Positions 46,303 to 54,279 of a stretch of DNA of 64,000 nucleotides are shown here, piece after piece. A program made the position numbers and the translations under genes. The DNA is taken from positions 62,001-126,000 of the forward strand of contig FONB01000011.1 of NCBI GenBank assembly GCA_900112785.1. Direction: 5' to 3'. Source of the stretch: Phytobacter palmae. GTDB lineage: Bacteria > Pseudomonadota > Gammaproteobacteria > Enterobacterales > Enterobacteriaceae. The notes beneath the pieces are model-generated. The model was not told the origin of the DNA and ran no database searches. It saw only the letters and a program-made list of their open reading frames with translations. The first letter of the stretch is position 1. Every line of letters begins with the position of its first letter.

Positions 46303-46432
46303 GCTGGCTAGGGTTCCGGTTCGCCAAGGCGGATGTCTGGTCCAAGAGCTGGCGACCTCTGAGAGGTTACACGGCGGGACAAAAACCCGGGAGACAGCAG
46401 CACCAGTGGGTGTCGCGCTGCCCCCTTTTTTT
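46303..46432 (+). promoter_or_regulatory. Guanidine-I (ykkC) riboswitch with transcription terminator
   Basis: The aptamer (46303-46397) contains the conserved blocks GCTAGGGTTCCGG, GTCTGGTCCAAGAGCTGGCG and ACACGGCGGGAC followed by AAAAACCCGGGAGA, which together identify the guanidine-I class. Its 3' part, GGGAGACAGCAGC, can instead pair with GCGCTGCCCCC to form a terminator hairpin ahead of TTTTTTT (46426-46432). Guanidine binding should block the terminator and allow transcription of the operon beginning at 46453. Confidence 0.93.
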
Positions 46433-46452
46433 GTACCAATCAGAGGTCAATA

Positions 46453-47511
46453 ATGAAGAAATCTCCATTACTCCGCTCTCTCGTGCTGTCGCTGGTCATG
46501 CTGACCACTCTCCCAACTTTTGCCGCCGTTAAGAAAGAGTTCAATGTCTGCTGGACAATCTATGCAGGCTGGATGCCGTGGGGCACCATCAGTAACAGCA
46601 AAATCATTGATAAATGGGCAGATAAATACGGTATTAAAATCAATATCGTACAGCTCAACGACTATATCGAATCGATTAATCAGTATACCGCAGGCCAGTT
46701 TGATGGCTGCACCATGACTAACATGGATGCGCTGACCATTCCGGCGGCGGGCGGCGTGGATAGTACCGCGCTGATTCTCGGCAGCTACTCCGAAGGTAAC
46801 GACGGCGTGGTGATGAAAGGCGAGGGCAAAACCCTTAAAGACCTGAAAGGACAGCAGATCTATCTGCCTGAATTGTCCGTTTCCCACTATCTGCTGGTGC
46901 GCGGCCTGGAGAAAGCCGGTCTGGCGGAAAAAGATGTCACCGTGGTGAACACCTCTGATGCTGATATCGTCTCTGCCTTCGCTACCCCCAAAGTGCAGGC
47001 GGCTGTTGCCTGGAATCCGCAACTGTCGGTTATCAAAGGCACGCCGAAAACCACCGAAGTCTTTAGCTCCTCGCAGGTACCTGGTGAGCTTATCGACATG
47101 ATGGTGGTTAATACGCAGACCCTGAAAGATAACCCGGCGCTGGGTAAAGCCCTGACCGGGGCGTGGTACGAAATGCTGGCGCAGATGAAGGCGCAGAATA
47201 AAGAGGCGCTGAGCGCCATGGCGGCGGCGTCCGGTACCGATCTTGCGGGCTACCAGGCACAGCTTAAAACCACCCACCTCTTCTATACCCCCGCAGATAA
47301 TCTGGCGTTTATCAGCTCGCCTGATTTACCGAAAACCATGCAGCGCGTTGCGACGTTCTCTTTTGAAAAAGGATTGCTTGGCGACGGCGCACAGAGTGCG
47401 GATTTTATCGGCATGGTCTTTCCGGGCAACATTTCTGCCGGGGATGCCGCCAACGTGAAGCTGCGTTTTGACGACAGCTTCGTGAAGATGGCCGCTGACG
47501 GCAAGCTTTGA
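46453..47511 (+). CDS. Guanidine (formerly urea) ABC transporter substrate-binding protein
   Basis: Periplasmic binding protein of the NrtA/SsuA/TauA type, 352 residues. A signal peptide with core LVLSLVMLTTLPTFAAV is followed by the mature domain FNVCWTIYAGWMPWGTISNSKIIDKWADKYGI. It belongs to a group usually annotated as urea carboxylase-associated transporter binding proteins. The riboswitch 20 bp upstream says the inducer, and therefore probably the cargo, is guanidine. It is the first gene of a seven-gene operon. Confidence 0.88.
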   Translation: MKKSPLLRSLVLSLVMLTTLPTFAAVKKEFNVCWTIYAGWMPWGTISNSKIIDKWADKYGIKINIVQLNDYIESINQYTAGQFDGCTMTNMDALTIPAAGGVDSTALILGSYSEGNDGVVMKGEGKTLKDLKGQQIYLPELSVSHYLLVRGLEKAGLAEKDVTVVNTSDADIVSAFATPKVQAAVAWNPQLSVIKGTPKTTEVFSSSQVPGELIDMMVVNTQTLKDNPALGKALTGAWYEMLAQMKAQNKEALSAMAAASGTDLAGYQAQLKTTHLFYTPADNLAFISSPDLPKTMQRVATFSFEKGLLGDGAQSADFIGMVFPGNISAGDAANVKLRFDDSFVKMAADGKL

Positions 47512-47533
47512 GTCAATGACAGGAACTGACGCC

Positions 47534-48349
47534 ATGCGACACATTAACCGCCATCCGACCCGGGGCATGCGTTTGACGCTTGTTCTGCTGCCTTTCGTCA
47601 TTTTGCTGGCGGCGTACTTTCTGGGCTCTGCGGTGCGGCTGGAGGCCAACCCGCAGGATAAGCTGCTGCCTGGTATGCAGCAGATGCTGGACGCAATTTC
47701 GCGTATGGCGTTCACCCCGGATAAACGCAGCGGCGACTACCTTTTCTGGATGGATACGCTGGTTAGTCTGGTGCGCCTGTTGACGGGGCTGGCGATTGCC
47801 TCGCTGATTGGCCTGTGTCTGGGCATTACCGCCGGGGTTTTTCCGATGTGGCGTGCCTCGCTCTCTCCGCTGATGACCGTGCTGTCGATGATCCCGCCGC
47901 TGGCAATCCTGCCGGTGTTATTCATCGTCTTCGGGCTGGATGAGCTGTCGAAAGTGATGCTGATTGTTATTGGCATCACCCCGATGCTGGCCCGCGATCT
48001 TGAACACCGGGCCTGTGAAATTCCGCCGGAAATCCTGATCAAGGCGCAAACGCTGGGGGCATCAAGCTGGACGCTGGTGCTGCGGGTCGTACTGCCGCAG
48101 CTTCTCTCCCGCCTGCTGACCTCCCTGCGCCTGCTGTTGGGATCGGCCTGGCTGTTCCTTATTTCGGCAGAGGCCATCTCCTCGACGGCAGGGCTGGGGT
48201 ATCGCATTTTTCTGGTGCGCCGCTATATGGCGATGGATGTCATCATCCCTTACGTGGTGTGGATAACGTTGCTGGCATGGCTGATGGATCTTGGTCTGCG
48301 TCAGTTGCATAAAACCTGTTTTCCCTGGGCGGAAGGAGGGAAGGCATGA
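47534..48349 (+). CDS. ABC transporter permease of the guanidine operon
   Basis: Inner-membrane permease of the SsuC/TauC/NrtB family, 271 residues from ATG 47534 (MRHINRHPTRGMRLTLVLL), with about six membrane segments. The EAA-type loop reads EILIKAQTLGASSWTLVLRVVLPQLLSRLLTSLR. AGGAAC lies 9 nt before the chosen start. An ATG at 47516 has no ribosome site. The stop overlaps the ATPase start by 4 bp (ATGA), so the two are coupled. Confidence 0.88.
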   Translation: MRHINRHPTRGMRLTLVLLPFVILLAAYFLGSAVRLEANPQDKLLPGMQQMLDAISRMAFTPDKRSGDYLFWMDTLVSLVRLLTGLAIASLIGLCLGITAGVFPMWRASLSPLMTVLSMIPPLAILPVLFIVFGLDELSKVMLIVIGITPMLARDLEHRACEIPPEILIKAQTLGASSWTLVLRVVLPQLLSRLLTSLRLLLGSAWLFLISAEAISSTAGLGYRIFLVRRYMAMDVIIPYVVWITLLAWLMDLGLRQLHKTCFPWAEGGKA

Positions 48350-49122
48350 GTTTTATCGAAATCAACAATATCTGGCAGGAATATGGCGCACATGTGGTGC
48401 TCGAACGCCTCAACCTGCGGGTCAATGCCGGGGAATTTTGCTCGATGGTAGGCGCATCCGGTTGCGGGAAGTCCACGTTCCTGCGTCTGTTGCTGGGCCA
48501 GGAAGCGCCAAGTCGCGGCACCATTTTGCTTGATGGCAAGCCGTTACAGGCTGAGCCGGACCGCAGCCGTGGGGTGGTCTTCCAGCGTTACTCGGTCTTT
48601 CCTCATTTAAGTGTGCTCGACAACGTCACCATTGGCCTGGAGCTACCGAATGCGCGCTTGCTGGGGCGTCTTTTTGGTGCCAGTAAGCGTGAAGCGAGAG
48701 ACCGTGCCGTATGGATGTTGCAAAAAGTGGGCCTTGGACAGGCGCTGGAAAAATACCCCGCTCAGCTCTCTGGCGGTATGCAGCAGCGTCTCGCTATTGC
48801 CCAGGCATTCATTATGCAGCCGCGCGTGTTGTTGCTTGATGAGCCATTTGGCGCGCTCGACCCTGGCATTCGCAAAGATATGCACGCCCTGTTGCTGCAA
48901 CTGTGGGGCGAAACCCGGATGACCGTCTTTATGGTCACCCACGATCTCTCCGAGGGCTTTAACCTCGGCACCCGGCTGCTGGTTTTCGACAAGGTGCGTA
49001 TCGACCCCCACGAACCCAACGCATACGGCGCGCGCATTACTTATGACATTCCGCTCAATGAAGCGCGGCTGGCGGAAATGACCAACCCGCAGCCCGATAA
49101 CGTCTACGCATTAAGGAGTTAA
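48346..49122 (+). CDS. ABC transporter ATP-binding protein of the guanidine operon
   Basis: ATPase subunit of the importer, 258 residues. Walker A is GASGCGKST, the signature LSGGMQQRLAIAQAF and Walker B LLLDEPFGALD, followed by the H-loop MVTHDLSEGF. It is of the SsuB/TauB/NrtD subfamily. The gene overlaps the permease by 4 bp and is followed by AAGGAG for the next gene after 4 bp. Confidence 0.9.
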   Translation: MSFIEINNIWQEYGAHVVLERLNLRVNAGEFCSMVGASGCGKSTFLRLLLGQEAPSRGTILLDGKPLQAEPDRSRGVVFQRYSVFPHLSVLDNVTIGLELPNARLLGRLFGASKREARDRAVWMLQKVGLGQALEKYPAQLSGGMQQRLAIAQAFIMQPRVLLLDEPFGALDPGIRKDMHALLLQLWGETRMTVFMVTHDLSEGFNLGTRLLVFDKVRIDPHEPNAYGARITYDIPLNEARLAEMTNPQPDNVYALRS

Positions 49123-49126
49123 CTTA

Positions 49127-49855
49127 ATGGCTTTATTAGATAAAGAAACATCTGTTCTGCGTGAAGAGACGCTGCCAGGCGGCGGCACTCTCTCCTTTAT
49201 TCTCAAGCGTGGGCAGATCCTGCGCATGACCGACATCGAAGGTGGGGCAAACGTCAGCCTGATGATGCTTAATCCGCATGAAAAGAGCGAACGTCTGAAC
49301 CTGCCCGATACCTTAAAAGGCCAGCATACCGCGCGTCTGACGGCAGGCCACTGTTTTTACTCTGATATGGGCCGAGTGCTGGCGGGGATTATCGCCGACA
49401 CCTGCGGCTGGCATGACCCGTTTGGCGGTGTGCTGAATGACGCCGAAGTGAAGGAGAAATACGGTCAGGGACGTTATCAGGATTTACGTAACGGCTTTTA
49501 CCGCAACGGTACCGACAATCTGCTCATTGAGATGGGCAAGTGGGATCTGAACCTCGAAGACCTGCTGATGGTGGTGAACTTCTTTAGCAAAGTCACGGTG
49601 GATGAGCAGGGCGCTTTTACCTTCCATAGCGGTGCGTCGAAGGCCGGCAGCTACGTTGAATTGTTTGCGCCAATGGACGTGCTGGTGGTGCTTACCGCAC
49701 TGCAACATCCCATGGACCCCGCCGCAGACTATGCGCCGCGCCCGGTACAGCTGACCTGGCGGCAGGCGACAGACGAAAACGCTGCTATCGGGGCTTTGAT
49801 GACGCGCCCGGAAAACGAGCGTGCCTTCACCAACACTCGCTTATTTGCCCTGTAA
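49127..49855 (+). CDS. Carboxyguanidine deiminase subunit (DUF1989, urea amidolyase-associated protein 1 type)
   Basis: 242-residue DUF1989 protein. In characterised guanidine pathways two such proteins (CgdA and CgdB) form carboxyguanidine deiminase, which converts carboxyguanidine to allophanate and ammonia. The family segment [14 protein letters not shown], with Cys and His likely at the active or metal site, recurs in the next gene as [14 protein letters not shown], showing the pair is paralogous. Strong ribosome site AAGGAG. The length fits the longer subunit. Which one is called CgdA or CgdB I leave open. Confidence 0.88.
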   Translation: MALLDKETSVLREETLPGGGTLSFILKRGQILRMTDIEGGANVSLMMLNPHEKSERLNLPDTLKGQHTARLTAGHCFYSDMGRVLAGIIADTCGWHDPFGGVLNDAEVKEKYGQGRYQDLRNGFYRNGTDNLLIEMGKWDLNLEDLLMVVNFFSKVTVDEQGAFTFHSGASKAGSYVELFAPMDVLVVLTALQHPMDPAADYAPRPVQLTWRQATDENAAIGALMTRPENERAFTNTRLFAL

Positions 49856-49866
49856 GGAGCCGCACG

Positions 49867-50499
49867 ATGAATATCACCAGCCAGAAGCATCCCGACGAGG
49901 CCGTTTTTCGCCATGTGATCCCGGCAGGGGAACCGTATCTGTTTGAAGTAAAAAAGGGCCAGACCCTGCGTTTGCTGGATCTGGAAGGGAACCAGGCCGT
50001 GGATACGCTGTTTTATAACGCCGACAATAGCCGTGAGCGCTACGATCCGCAGCGTACGTTGCGCCGCCAGGGCAATGCATATCTGACCACAGGCAGTGTG
50101 CTCTGGTCCAATATGGGTAACCCGTTGCTGACGATTGTCGCCGATACCTGTGGCCGCCATGACACCCTCGGCGGCGCGTGCGCCCAGGAGAGCAACACCG
50201 TGCGTTATGCGCTGGATAAACGCCACATGCATAGCTGTCGCGATAATTTCCTCTGCGCCTGCCTTCACGATGGGCGTCTGCATAAGCGTGATATTGGCGC
50301 CAACATCAACTTCTTTATGAACGTCCCGGTGACCCCACAGGGCGGACTGACTTTCGAAGATGGTATCTCTGCGCCAGGGAAATACGTTGAACTGCGCGCC
50401 GAATGCAACGTCATCGTGCTCATCTCCAACTGCCCCCAGCTTAATAACCCGTGCAATGGCTGGAACCCGACCCCGGCAGAGGTACTGGTATGGAACTGA
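49867..50499 (+). CDS. Carboxyguanidine deiminase subunit (DUF1989, urea amidolyase-associated protein 2 type)
   Basis: 210-residue DUF1989 protein, the shorter partner of the preceding gene. It shows [53 protein letters not shown] and a cysteine-rich end ([24 protein letters not shown]). It should act with its partner on carboxyguanidine. It starts 11 bp after the preceding stop with AAGGAG. A 177-nt gap follows, unusually long for this tight operon, and contains the guanidine-II riboswitch. Confidence 0.88.
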   Translation: MNITSQKHPDEAVFRHVIPAGEPYLFEVKKGQTLRLLDLEGNQAVDTLFYNADNSRERYDPQRTLRRQGNAYLTTGSVLWSNMGNPLLTIVADTCGRHDTLGGACAQESNTVRYALDKRHMHSCRDNFLCACLHDGRLHKRDIGANINFFMNVPVTPQGGLTFEDGISAPGKYVELRAECNVIVLISNCPQLNNPCNGWNPTPAEVLVWN

Positions 50500-50610
50500 C
50501 ACGCTGTGCGCGTTTGCGCCGTCTGATTTACCGTCTGTTCGAGGTGCGTGCCAACCGTTTACCTCTCACTCAGACGCGCGAGACACCACCGCGTCCGTAA
50601 ACGACCAGCC

Positions 50611-50668
50611 CCTTATGGACGGCCATAAGGCGAGCCGAATTTCGGCGGGACGACCCGCCACGATTGAG
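50611..50668 (+). promoter_or_regulatory. Guanidine-II (mini-ykkC) riboswitch before the carboxylase
   Basis: There are two perfect hairpins. P1 is CCTTATGG-ACGG-CCATAAGG (50611-50630) and P2 is GGCGGG-ACGA-CCCGCC (50644-50659), separated by 13 nt. Two stem-loops with ACGR tetraloops define the guanidine-II class. The weak ribosome site TTGAG (50664-50668) lies just after P2, so translation of the carboxylase is the likely target. GCCGAA in the linker can pair with TTCGGC (50641-50646), which would break P2 and offers a switching structure. Confidence 0.85.
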
Positions 50669-50676
50669 TCATGACT

Positions 50677-53600
50677 ATGTTTACGAAACTCCTTATCGCT
50701 AACCGTGGTGCGATTGCCTGCCGTATCCTGCGCACCTTACGCAAACTCAATGTCACCGGCGTTGCCGTCTGGTCTGAGGCCGACGCCAGCAGTCTGCATA
50801 TTCGTGATGCCGATGAAGCCATTAGTCTGGGCGACGGCCCGGCGGCACAGACCTATCTGGTCAGCGAGAAAATTATCGCTGCGGCCCGCAAGAGCGGCGC
50901 GCAGGCGATTCATCCTGGCTACGGTTTTCTTTCGGAGAACGCGGCCTTTGCCGAAGCCTGCGAAGCAGCAGGAATTGCATTTGTGGGTCCGACTCCGGAA
51001 CAACTGCGGGTCTTTGGCTTAAAACACACGGCCCGTGCGCTGGCAAAAACCCATGGCGTACCGATGCTGGAAGGCACAGAGCTGTTGGCTAACCTCGCTG
51101 AGGCGCAGCACGCTGCCGCACAGGTGGGCTTTCCGGTGATGCTGAAAAGCACTGCGGGAGGCGGTGGTATCGGGATGCGGGTATGTTACAGCGCCGATGA
51201 ACTGGCCGACGCCTTTGACGCAGTAGTGCGGCTGGGCAAAAACAACTTTAGCGATGCGGGCGTCTTTATCGAGAAGTACATCGAGCGCGCGCGTCATCTG
51301 GAAGTGCAAATTTTTGGCGATGGCGAGGGAGAGGTGATTGCCCTGGGCGTGCGCGACTGTTCGGTACAACGCCGTAACCAGAAGGTGCTGGAAGAGACGC
51401 CCGCGCCGAATCTGCCGGATGGCATGGAAGCGGCGCTGTGTGCGGCGGCCATCAAACTGGGTAAAGCGGTGAAATACCGCAGCGCCGGAACCGTCGAATT
51501 TGTCTATGACAGCAACGCAGAACGCTTTTACTTCCTCGAAGTGAATACCCGTTTGCAGGTGGAGCATGGCGTCACCGAGCAGGTCTGGGGGGTGGATCTG
51601 GTGCGCTGGATGATTGAACTGGCCGCAGGCGATCTTCCACCGCTGACTGAGCTGGTTGCCGGGCTTACGCCGCAGGGGCATGCCGTGCAGGCGCGCCTCT
51701 ATGCCGAAGATCCGGGCCGCCAGTTCCAGCCGTCGCCGGGGCTGCTGACCGAGGTGGCATTTCCTCCCGACGATCGCCACACGCTGCGCATTGACAGTTG
51801 GGTGGAAGCCGGCTGCGAAGTGCCGCCGTTCTTTGATCCGATGCTGGCGAAAATCATCACCTGGCAGCCAACGCGTGAGCAGGCGATTACCCGACTGGAC
51901 GCTGCACTGGAGGCGACCCGTCTTTACGGCGTGGAGACCAACCGCCAGTACCTGCGCCAGATTTTAGCCTTCTCCCCGTTTGCGCATGGCGAGCCCTGGA
52001 CGCGTTGCCTGGAAGGGTTGCGCTACGAGGCCACCACCCTTGAGGTATTAAGCGCCGGAACTCAAACCACGGTACAGGATTATCCCGGTCGTCAGGGCTA
52101 CTGGGCGGTAGGTGTGCCGCCGTCCGGCCCGATGGATGACCGTGCGCTGCGCCTGGGTAATGCGTTACTGGGGAATGCCGTAACCGATGCCGCGCTGGAG
52201 ATCACCCTCACCGGTCCGACCCTGAAATTTAATACCGACGCCGTTGCGGTGGTGACCGGCGCGGCGATTAGCATCACCCTTGAAGGTGACGATGTCGCCA
52301 TGAACTGCGTCTTTACCATCCCGGCAGGCAGCACGCTGCGTCTGGGCGAGGTGAGCGAGGCCGGTGTGCGTAGCTATCTTTGCCTGCGCGGCGGCATTAA
52401 TGTGCCGGATTACCTTGGCAGCAAAAGCACCTTCACCCTCGGGCAGTTTGGCGGTCACGCCGGGCGTGCGCTGCGTACCGGCGATGTGCTGCATCTCAAT
52501 CCTCTGGTAGATCGCGCAAGCGGTGCGGTACTCACGCAGGCGTTGCACACCACGCTGCCCGCAGTGCGTGAACTGCGCGTGATCTATGGGCCGCACGGGG
52601 CGCCGGAATATTTCACCCGCGAATATATCAACACCTTTTTTGCCACTGACTGGGAAGTGCACTTTAACTCCAGCCGCACCGGGATCCGCCTGATTGGGCC
52701 GAAGCCGGAGTGGGTGCGTGAGAGTGGAGGGGAAGCGGGGCTGCATCCGTCCAATATCCATGACAATCCGTATGCGATTGGCGCGGTGGATTTCACCGGA
52801 GATATGCCGGTTATCCTCGGCCCTGACGGCCCAAGTCTCGGCGGCTTTGTCTGCCCGGTGACGGTTATCGAAGCCGACCTGCACCAGCTTGGGCAACTGA
52901 AAGCGGGCGACAACGTGCGTTTCGTTCCGGTGGATGTGGCAACGGCCCGGCTGTTGGCGCAGGCCAGTCGTCAGGAGGTGGAAACCCTGCAGCCTGTGGC
53001 CTTCAACTGGCATCCTGCCGAGCTGGCCTCGCCGGTGGTGCTGGAGACCGGAGAAGGGGATAAACGACTGGTGGCGCGTCTTTCTGGCGATACCCACTTA
53101 CTGCTGGAAATTGGCGAGCCGGAGCTCGACCTGGTACTGCGTTTTCGCGGCCACGCCCTGATGCAGGCGCTGACGTCCCGGGCACTGGACGGGGTAATCG
53201 ACCTGACGCCGGGTATTCGTTCGTTGCAGGTACACTACCAGCCGGAAACCCTGGCGCTGAGCCGCCTGCTGTCCATGATTGAGGCGCTGTGGGCGGATGT
53301 CTGCCAGCGTGAGGATCTGGATGTGCCGTCGCGTGTTGTCTGGTTGCCGCTCTCCTGGGATGACCCGACCTGTCAGAAGGCGATTGAAAAATATATGACC
53401 ACTGTGCGCCGCGACGCGCCATGGTGTCCGAGCAACCTCGAATTTATCCGCCGGATTAACGATCTGGAAAATATCGACGAGGTCTACAAAACCGTTTTTG
53501 ATGCCCGTTATCTGGTGATGGGGCTGGGAGATGTTTATCTTGGCGCGCCGGTGGCGACACCGCTCGACCCGCGCCACCGTCTGGTGACGACCAAATACAA

Positions 53601-54279
53601 CCCGGCGCGTACCTGGACGGCGGAAAACTCCGTCGGTATTGGCGGCGCATATCTCTGTGTGTATGGCATGGAAGGGCCCGGGGGATATCAGTTTGTGGGC
53701 CGCACCCTGCAAATGTGGAACCGCTATCGCGATGTAGCCGATTTTGAGGGCAAGCCGTGGCTGCTGCGCTTTTTCGATCAGATCCGCTTTTATCCGGTCT
53801 CTGCCGATGAACTGCTTACCATCCGCCGGGACTTCCCGCTTGGACGCTATCCGCTGCGCATCGAACAGACCACGCTGCGCCTGGCGGAATATCAACAGTT
53901 TCTCGCCGATGAAGAGCAGAGCATTGCGGAATACCGCACCCATCAACAGCAGGCGTTTGCCGCCGAGCGCGATCGCTGGATTGCCAGCGGCCAGGCCCAT
54001 TTTGACAGCAGTGACGTGATGGCCGACGACGGGGATGATGCCCCGCTCAGGGGCGGGGAAAGGGGCGTTGACAGCCCGGTTTCCGGCAACCTCTGGCAGG
54101 TCAATGTGTCACCAGGCAGCGTGGTGAAAGAGGGACAGGTGCTGGTGGTGCTGGAATCGATGAAGATGGAAATTCCCTTAACCGCGCCGCATGACGGCGT
54201 GGTCAGTCAGGTACGGGTGCAGCCGGGAACCTCCGTGCGCGCCGGGCAATGCGTAGTGGTGATGGAGAAAGCACAATGA
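50677..54279 (+). CDS. Biotin-dependent guanidine carboxylase (annotated in older databases as urea carboxylase)
   Basis: Uses ATP and bicarbonate to carboxylate guanidine. It has 1200 residues. Order: biotin carboxylase (KLLIANRGAIACRI; AIHPGYGFLSENAAFAE; KSTAGGGGIGMR; FLEVNTRLQVEHGVTEQVW), KipA/KipI-type carboxyltransferase domains (from about 460), a urea-carboxylase-specific region (about 860-1080), then a biotinyl domain with the lysine in LESMKMEIPL. I chose ATG 50677 because GAG is 8 nt before it; ATG 50671 is too close. Two guanidine riboswitches and the DUF1989 pair favour guanidine over urea as substrate. It overlaps the hydrolase by 4 bp. Confidence 0.92.
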   Translation: MFTKLLIANRGAIACRILRTLRKLNVTGVAVWSEADASSLHIRDADEAISLGDGPAAQTYLVSEKIIAAARKSGAQAIHPGYGFLSENAAFAEACEAAGIAFVGPTPEQLRVFGLKHTARALAKTHGVPMLEGTELLANLAEAQHAAAQVGFPVMLKSTAGGGGIGMRVCYSADELADAFDAVVRLGKNNFSDAGVFIEKYIERARHLEVQIFGDGEGEVIALGVRDCSVQRRNQKVLEETPAPNLPDGMEAALCAAAIKLGKAVKYRSAGTVEFVYDSNAERFYFLEVNTRLQVEHGVTEQVWGVDLVRWMIELAAGDLPPLTELVAGLTPQGHAVQARLYAEDPGRQFQPSPGLLTEVAFPPDDRHTLRIDSWVEAGCEVPPFFDPMLAKIITWQPTREQAITRLDAALEATRLYGVETNRQYLRQILAFSPFAHGEPWTRCLEGLRYEATTLEVLSAGTQTTVQDYPGRQGYWAVGVPPSGPMDDRALRLGNALLGNAVTDAALEITLTGPTLKFNTDAVAVVTGAAISITLEGDDVAMNCVFTIPAGSTLRLGEVSEAGVRSYLCLRGGINVPDYLGSKSTFTLGQFGGHAGRALRTGDVLHLNPLVDRASGAVLTQALHTTLPAVRELRVIYGPHGAPEYFTREYINTFFATDWEVHFNSSRTGIRLIGPKPEWVRESGGEAGLHPSNIHDNPYAIGAVDFTGDMPVILGPDGPSLGGFVCPVTVIEADLHQLGQLKAGDNVRFVPVDVATARLLAQASRQEVETLQPVAFNWHPAELASPVVLETGEGDKRLVARLSGDTHLLLEIGEPELDLVLRFRGHALMQALTSRALDGVIDLTPGIRSLQVHYQPETLALSRLLSMIEALWADVCQREDLDVPSRVVWLPLSWDDPTCQKAIEKYMTTVRRDAPWCPSNLEFIRRINDLENIDEVYKTVFDARYLVMGLGDVYLGAPVATPLDPRHRLVTTKYNPARTWTAENSVGIGGAYLCVYGMEGPGGYQFVGRTLQMWNRYRDVADFEGKPWLLRFFDQIRFYPVSADELLTIRRDFPLGRYPLRIEQTTLRLAEYQQFLADEEQSIAEYRTHQQQAFAAERDRWIASGQAHFDSSDVMADDGDDAPLRGGERGVDSPVSGNLWQVNVSPGSVVKEGQVLVVLESMKMEIPLTAPHDGVVSQVRVQPGTSVRAGQCVVVMEKAQ

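Noticed and set aside
50500-50610. Remnant gene in the gap before the carboxylase
   Set aside because: No coding frame with a start and ribosome site; the gap is better explained as riboswitch leader.
53098-54000. 300-codon ORF antisense to the guanidine carboxylase
   Set aside because: Shadow of the real coding frame, with no recognisable domain or ribosome site.
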